Positions 22,469-26,396 of a DNA stretch of 26,396 bases are shown in pieces; position 1 is the first letter of the stretch; each line of letters begins with the position of its first letter. This DNA comes from an uncultured Propionibacteriaceae bacterium. Lineage in GTDB: Bacteria; Actinomycetota; Actinomycetes; Propionibacteriales; Propionibacteriaceae. The stretch spans positions 1-26,396 of the forward strand of contig CALKHV010000142.1 in the NCBI GenBank assembly GCA_937988865.1, given 5' to 3'. The position numbers and the translations under genes are program-made. The notes below the pieces were generated by a model, which saw nothing but the letters and a program-made list of their open reading frames with translations, did no database searches and was not told the origin of the DNA.

Positions 22469-23641
22469 TCAGAGGGCCCGGTCGAGGCCCGCCTTGAGGT
22501 CGGCCACGAGGTCGTCGCGTCCCTCGATACCGACGGACAACCGCAGCAGCCCGTCGCCGATCCCGGCCGTGGCCAGGGCCTCGCCGGTCATCGACGCGTG
22601 GGTCATGGACGCAGGGTGGGCGACGAGCGATTCGGTGCCGCCGAGGGATTCGGCGAGGTCGAAGCACGTCAGACCGGTGACGAGCCGCTCGGCGGCCGCG
22701 CGTCCGCCCACGAGGTCGAAGCTGACGAGCGACCCGAAGCCGTCCTGTTGGCGGGCCGCGAGGGCGTGGCCGGGGTGGTCGGGCAGCCCGGGGTAGTGGA
22801 CGCGGGTGACCGCCGGGTGGCCGACCAGCAGGTCGACGAGGGCGGCGGCGTTCTCCTGGTGGACGCGGAGTCGGGCGTCCAGCGTCCGGAGGCCGCGCAG
22901 GGCGAGGTACGAATCGAAGGGGGACGCGGTCAGCCCGAGGACGTTCGCCCACGTCCGCAGTTGCTCGTGGAGGTCGTCGGTCGCGGCGATCGCGGCTCCG
23001 GAGACCACGTCGGAGTGGCCGTTGATGAACTTGGTGGCCGAGTGGACGACGATGTCGGCGCCGAACTCGATCGGACGTTGCAGCAACGGCGAACAGAAGG
23101 TGTTGTCGACGGCCACGACGGCCCCGGCGGCGTGGGACGCCCCACTCACGGCTGCCAGGTCGGTGATGCGCAGCAGGGGGTTCGACGGGGTCTCCAGCCA
23201 GACCAGATCGGCGGCTGTGGCCAGGGCGGGACCCCAGGCGTCCGGGTCGGTGAAGTCGACGAACTCGACGGTGATGTGGCCCCGCTCGGCGAGTCGGGTG
23301 AAGAGGCGCCACGTGCCGCCGTAGGCGTCGTGGGCCACGAGGACTCGCGAGCCGACCGGGGCCATGGCCGTCACGACGAGGGTCACGGCCGCTAGCCCGG
23401 TGGCCGTGATGGTGCCGCCGGCCCCGCCCTCGAGCGTGGCGAGGGCCTCACCCAGGAGGTCGCGGGTGGGGTTGCCCGACCGCGAGTAGTCGTACGTCCG
23501 GGGGGTGCCGAGGCTGGTGAACGTGTAGTTCGTCGACAGGTAGATCGGGGGGACGACGGCCCCCTGGGAGGTGTCGCGTCCCAGACCGGTGCGCAACCCG
23601 CGGGTCAGGCGGGAGGGTTGCGGGGGTGTGGCGTCGGTCAT
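22469..23641 (-). CDS. metB: Cystathionine gamma-synthase
   Basis: PLP enzyme of methionine synthesis joining an activated homoserine with cysteine. It has 390 residues. Visible are the tetramer-contact motif YDYSRSGNPTRD (50-61), Tyr107 (AYGGT), Asp179 in AVDNTF, and the PLP lysine Lys204 in SATKFINGHSDVVSG. The C-terminal SLGGTESLVAHPASMTHASM fits the MetB branch better than the lyase branch, though Cys/Met-metabolism PLP enzymes are hard to separate by eye. ATG at 23641 has GGAG 6 nt upstream. No riboswitch is seen in the short leader. Confidence 0.88.
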   Translation of the reverse strand: MTDATPPQPSRLTRGLRTGLGRDTSQGAVVPPIYLSTNYTFTSLGTPRTYDYSRSGNPTRDLLGEALATLEGGAGGTITATGLAAVTLVVTAMAPVGSRVLVAHDAYGGTWRLFTRLAERGHITVEFVDFTDPDAWGPALATAADLVWLETPSNPLLRITDLAAVSGASHAAGAVVAVDNTFCSPLLQRPIEFGADIVVHSATKFINGHSDVVSGAAIAATDDLHEQLRTWANVLGLTASPFDSYLALRGLRTLDARLRVHQENAAALVDLLVGHPAVTRVHYPGLPDHPGHALAARQQDGFGSLVSFDLVGGRAAAERLVTGLTCFDLAESLGGTESLVAHPASMTHASMTGEALATAGIGDGLLRLSVGIEGRDDLVADLKAGLDRAL

Positions 23642-23683
23642 GGAATCTCCAGCCTGGAGGGACGGGCGGGTCTTTGGGGCCCC

Positions 23684-23689
23684 ACTCTA
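23684..23689 (-). promoter_or_regulatory. Putative metB -10 box
   Basis: TAGAGT on the minus strand, 42 nt before the metB ATG. The leader is too short for a SAM riboswitch. Confidence 0.4.
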
Positions 23690-23738
23690 GGTCGGACGAC
23701 CGCGAAAGGCCGCGTCCGTCTCAGGAGCAGCGTCCGAA

Positions 23739-24284
23739 TCAGCGGCCCAGCAGCTCGGCCACGGTGAGCGGCGTGATCTGGGGGGCGTAGAGGCCCATGA
23801 CCTGGATCGCGGCAGCATGGTTCTCGTCGGTCGACCCTGCGCAGGCGTCCGTGACGATCTCGACGGTGCAGCCGGCGTCCGCGGCGGCGAGGGCGGTCGA
23901 GATGACGCAACAGTCGGTGGCCACCCCGGTGAGCACGAGGTGGGCCTGATCCCCGGTGATCGCAGCGAGCGCGGGTCCCCACTTGCCGAAAGTCGAGACG
24001 TCCACGGTGGGACGCACCGCCCACGGGCGAGCGGCGTCCACGAGGTCGAAGTTGGGGTCGTCATCGGGGCGGTCGGCGAACGTCCACTTGTCGAAGTAGG
24101 CGCGCCATGAGCCGGTCCGATCGGTTCCGGGGATCCAGCGTGTCACCAGCACCCGGTCACCGAAGTGGTCGACGAGGCGGTTGATCGGGTCGATGATGGA
24201 CGCGAACGTCGGCGCGCACCACTCGGACGCAGGGTCGGCGAAGATCCGCTGGGGATCGACGATGACGAGCCACGGGCTGGTCAC
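23739..24284 (-). CDS. Isochorismatase-fold cysteine hydrolase
   Basis: 181-residue hydrolase of the isochorismatase/nicotinamidase fold. The Asp-Lys-Cys triad is visible: Asp10 in VIVDPQ, Lys101 in FGKWGPAL, and Cys126 in LTGVATDCCV preceded by the usual cis-peptide Val-Ala. The metal-binding D-x-H-x-x-H of nicotinamidases is absent (VTRWIPGTDRTG instead), so it is not a PncA-type enzyme. It starts with GTG overlapping the stop of the upstream permease (GTGA), so the two are co-translated and probably handle the same compound, perhaps an amide or ureido derivative of a nucleobase (inference). Confidence 0.87.
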   Translation of the reverse strand: MTSPWLVIVDPQRIFADPASEWCAPTFASIIDPINRLVDHFGDRVLVTRWIPGTDRTGSWRAYFDKWTFADRPDDDPNFDLVDAARPWAVRPTVDVSTFGKWGPALAAITGDQAHLVLTGVATDCCVISTALAAADAGCTVEIVTDACAGSTDENHAAAIQVMGLYAPQITPLTVAELLGR

Positions 24285-25777
24285 CGCCCCGCCTCCACCT
24301 GCGCGTAGGTGCCTTCCTCCTGCCGGCGGATGCGGCCGCGACGCGCGACCAACGTCACGAGGAAGCTCAGGACGAGGGACAGCAGGACGCCGAGATTGGC
24401 GTATGCCCAGGTGCCGTCGCGTCCACCGAGTCCCAGGGGGCCGAGCAGGTAACCCTGCCAGTTCATGAACGACGTCGATTCGTCCCAGTTGAACGTGTTG
24501 ATGACCAGGCCCCAACCGATGACGGTGGCGCCGATCATCGTGGCGATGGAGACCCAGTCGAAGGCCCCGTAGCGTCCGGTCGCGTCGAAGAGCGCGACCT
24601 CGTCGTAGTCGCGCTTGCGGGTGAGGATGTCGGCGATGAGGATGCCCGCCCAACTCGCCAGGGGGACGCCCAGGGTGATGAGGAACGACTGGAACGGGTT
24701 GAGGAACGAGGTCGCGAAGAAGACGACGTAGATCGTGCCGGCGGTCAGGATGATGCCGTCGATGAAGGCGGCCGACCAGCGGGGGATCCTGAACCCGAGG
24801 CTGAGGAGGGTGAGGCCTGAGGAGTAGATGCCGAGCACGGCCCCCGAGACGAGGGCCAGGACTGCGGTGATGAGGAAGGGGATCAGCACCCAGATGGGGA
24901 GGAGGGTGGCGAGGGTTCCGATCGGATCGTTCTGGATGCCGTTGAAGAGATCCTCCGACGACCCTGCCAGCAGCAGGCCGAAGATCACGAGGATCATCGG
25001 TGCGACCGATCCACCGAACGTGTTCCAGAAGACGATCTGCCCCCCGGACGCGTCCCTGCGCTGGTAGCGCGACCAGTCTGCGGCGATGTTGATCCAGCCG
25101 AGCCCGAACCCGGTCATCACCATGACGAGTGCGCCGGTGACCTGCTGGCCGGTGCCGGACGGCATGGCCGAGACCGTCGCCCAGTCGATGTCAGAGACCG
25201 TGAGGATCATGTAGAGCACGGTCACGGCGCCGGTGATCCAGGTGAGGATCGACTGCATCTTCATGATGGTGTGGTAGCCGGCGACGGACGCGGCGACGAT
25301 CATCGCCGCGATCACCGCGATGGCGATCAGTTTCGTGGCGGTACCGCTGCTCCAGCCGAGCTGGTTGAAGACGGTGGCGGTGGCGAGCGTCGCGAGGATG
25401 GCGAGCACCGTCTCCCAGCCGATCGAGACCAGCCAGCTCAGGACTCCCGGAAGCTTCTGGCCCTGGACGCCGAACGCCGCCCGCGACAGCACCATGGTGG
25501 GTGCTGATCCGCGCTTGCCGGCGATCGCGATGATGCCGCAGAGCCCGAAGCTGACGACGATGCCGATCAGGGCTACGATCGTCGCCTGCCAGAACGAGAT
25601 GCCGAAGCCGAGGATGAACGATCCGTAGCTCATGCCGAAGACGCTCACATTGGCCGCGAACCACGGCCAGAACAGATCCTTCGGCTCGGCCGTGCGCTCC
25701 GACTCGGCGATGATGTCGATGCCCTGCGTCTCGACGAGACCGCGCGTGGCGGTCGGGACGCCCTCAGGTGTACTCAT
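24281..25777 (-). CDS. NCS1-family permease (cytosine/purine/thiamine-precursor type)
   Basis: 498-residue integral membrane transporter with about 12 helices, of the nucleobase:cation symporter-1 family. The N-terminus has EPKDLFWPWFAANVSVFGMSYG and a GFGISFWQA helix; SRAAFGVQGQKLPGVLSW and INIAADWSRYQ are typical of CodB/PurP-like members. Likely substrates are nucleobases or related heterocycles. ATG at 25777 is chosen (GTGGGA upstream); ATGs at 25795 and 25834 would add short tails. It overlaps the hydrolase gene by 4 nt. Exact substrate is unknown. Confidence 0.9.
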   Translation of the reverse strand: MSTPEGVPTATRGLVETQGIDIIAESERTAEPKDLFWPWFAANVSVFGMSYGSFILGFGISFWQATIVALIGIVVSFGLCGIIAIAGKRGSAPTMVLSRAAFGVQGQKLPGVLSWLVSIGWETVLAILATLATATVFNQLGWSSGTATKLIAIAVIAAMIVAASVAGYHTIMKMQSILTWITGAVTVLYMILTVSDIDWATVSAMPSGTGQQVTGALVMVMTGFGLGWINIAADWSRYQRRDASGGQIVFWNTFGGSVAPMILVIFGLLLAGSSEDLFNGIQNDPIGTLATLLPIWVLIPFLITAVLALVSGAVLGIYSSGLTLLSLGFRIPRWSAAFIDGIILTAGTIYVVFFATSFLNPFQSFLITLGVPLASWAGILIADILTRKRDYDEVALFDATGRYGAFDWVSIATMIGATVIGWGLVINTFNWDESTSFMNWQGYLLGPLGLGGRDGTWAYANLGVLLSLVLSFLVTLVARRGRIRRQEEGTYAQVEAGR

Positions 25778-25832
25778 TCCCACAGATTCGCACATGTGGG
25801 CTTCCCAGCGGTCCCAAGCTCGCCGGACGCAC

Positions 25833-25864
25833 ACGAAGGGCCCCGCCGGAGCGGGGCCCTTCGT
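25833..25864. terminator. Hairpin terminator after the ABC ATPase gene
   Basis: Perfect 14-bp stem (arm ACGAAGGGCCCCGC) with loop CGGA, 10 nt beyond the stop of the minus-strand ABC gene and upstream of the permease gene. No U-run. Confidence 0.8.
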
Positions 25865-25874
25865 CGACTGCAGA

Positions 25875-26396
25875 TCAGGAAAGGCGTTCCAGGCTTGCGT
25901 TGCTGAACACGTGCACGTGCGACGGATCGACCGTCAGACGCACCGTGGTTCCGCGCTGCGGAGGCGTGCGGCTCGAGATGCGGGCCACGATCTGCGGGGC
26001 GGTCAGCTTCTGGTCGTCGGCGATGCCCGACACCGTGCCGTACAGGTAGGCGTCGGCGCCGGTCTCTTCGACGACGGCCACTTCGATGCCCAGGCCCTGG
26101 CCGTCCTCGGAGAGGCTGAAGACCTCGGGACGGATGCCCAGGGTCAGCGTCTTCTCGTCGGCCTTGGCCTTCGCCAGCGTCGCGCGGGGGACCGGCACGG
26201 TGTAGTCACCGAGCTGGACGCCACCCTCGACGATGCGGCCTTCCATCAGGTTCATGGCGGGCGAGCCGATGAAGCCGGCGACGAACAGGTTGGTGGGGGT
26301 GTCGTACAGGGCGAGCGGGGTGTCGACCTGCTGCAGGACGCCGTCCTTCATGACCGCGACGCGGTCACCCATCGTCATGGCCTCGACCTGGTCGTG
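25875..26396 (-). CDS. Sugar ABC transporter ATP-binding protein, C-terminal part (UgpC/MsmX type)
   Basis: Cut by the window edge: only the last 173 residues are present, and Walker A, signature and Walker B motifs lie outside. The visible part begins at the H-loop (HDQVEAMTMGDRVAVM), continues with QQVDTPLALYDTPTNLFVAGFIGSPAMN, and ends with a TOBE-type regulatory domain (LGIRPEVFSL, VDPSHVHVFS). This pattern is that of the shared MsmK/MsmX/UgpC ATPases that energise several carbohydrate importers. A strong hairpin follows the stop codon, so it ends its transcription unit. Confidence 0.92.
   Translation of the reverse strand, partial: HDQVEAMTMGDRVAVMKDGVLQQVDTPLALYDTPTNLFVAGFIGSPAMNLMEGRIVEGGVQLGDYTVPVPRATLAKAKADEKTLTLGIRPEVFSLSEDGQGLGIEVAVVEETGADAYLYGTVSGIADDQKLTAPQIVARISSRTPPQRGTTVRLTVDPSHVHVFSNASLERLS

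Noticed and set aside
23647..23659. CTCCAG-C-CTGGAG inverted repeat over the metB ribosome site
   Set aside because: A one-base loop cannot form a hairpin, and no ligand-binding leader is present.
23739..24284. Hydrolase as a nicotinamidase (PncA)
   Set aside because: The D-x-H-x-x-H metal site and its surrounding residues are missing, although the Asp-Lys-Cys triad is there.
1..26396. tRNA, rRNA or CRISPR arrays
   Set aside because: No T-loop-like GTTCGAA-type signatures in a cloverleaf context, no rRNA stretches and no regularly spaced repeats were found by reading.

Overview
The window is high-GC DNA from an actinobacterium. The evidence is the gene set and order (phoU, senX3-regX3, an LpqE-type lipoprotein, carD, ispD-ispF, cysS-rlmB, a DUF4032 protein), frequent GTG starts, and several genes whose -10 box lies 6-7 nt before the start codon (leaderless mRNAs). 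A propionibacterial or related lineage fits best, but this is an inference from gene content and no species is claimed. No rRNA, tRNA, CRISPR array or canonical insertion sequence was found.

Left part (1-7.8 kb), core genes. A TIGR01777-family epimerase and a convergent short-chain dehydrogenase are followed by gpmA. A strong bidirectional hairpin separates gpmA from phoU. phoU is divergent from senX3-regX3, and the gap between them holds three 11-nt direct repeats that look like a Pho box. A lipoprotein gene diverges from carD, which is followed by ispD-ispF (MEP isoprenoid pathway, translationally coupled).

Middle part (7.8-15.2 kb), a phosphotransferase sugar module. A regulated promoter with inverted repeats drives a glucitol-type PTS: srlA (EIIC), srlE (EIIBC), srlB (EIIA) and a GutM-like protein. 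Next comes a Rossmann/SAF-domain oxidoreductase that resembles the DXR-like (DRL) family rather than the usual SrlD sorbitol-6-phosphate dehydrogenase. Then come a SorC-family regulator and the general PTS genes ptsH-ptsI. GTGCAyAT half-sites before both srlA and ptsH suggest one regulon. The transported polyol is not known; the unusual oxidoreductase, close to ispDF, is the most interesting lead.

Right-middle (15.2-18.6 kb). glyA is followed by an AbiEi-like wHTH plus nuclease-like gene lying inside a pair of about 40-bp related inverted repeats (16730-16771 and 17801-17842), which could bound a small mobile cassette. A convergent SAM methyltransferase gene follows.

Right part (18.6-26.4 kb), all on the minus strand: rlmB and cysS (overlapping), a DUF4032 protein with kinase-like residues, metB, an isochorismatase-fold hydrolase coupled to an NCS1 permease, and the C-terminal part of a sugar ABC transporter ATPase cut by the window edge. 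In Mycobacterium and Streptomyces, ispD-ispF is followed directly by cysS-rlmB. Here the two halves are about 10.8 kb apart and on opposite strands, so the PTS/glyA block sits at an old rearrangement point.
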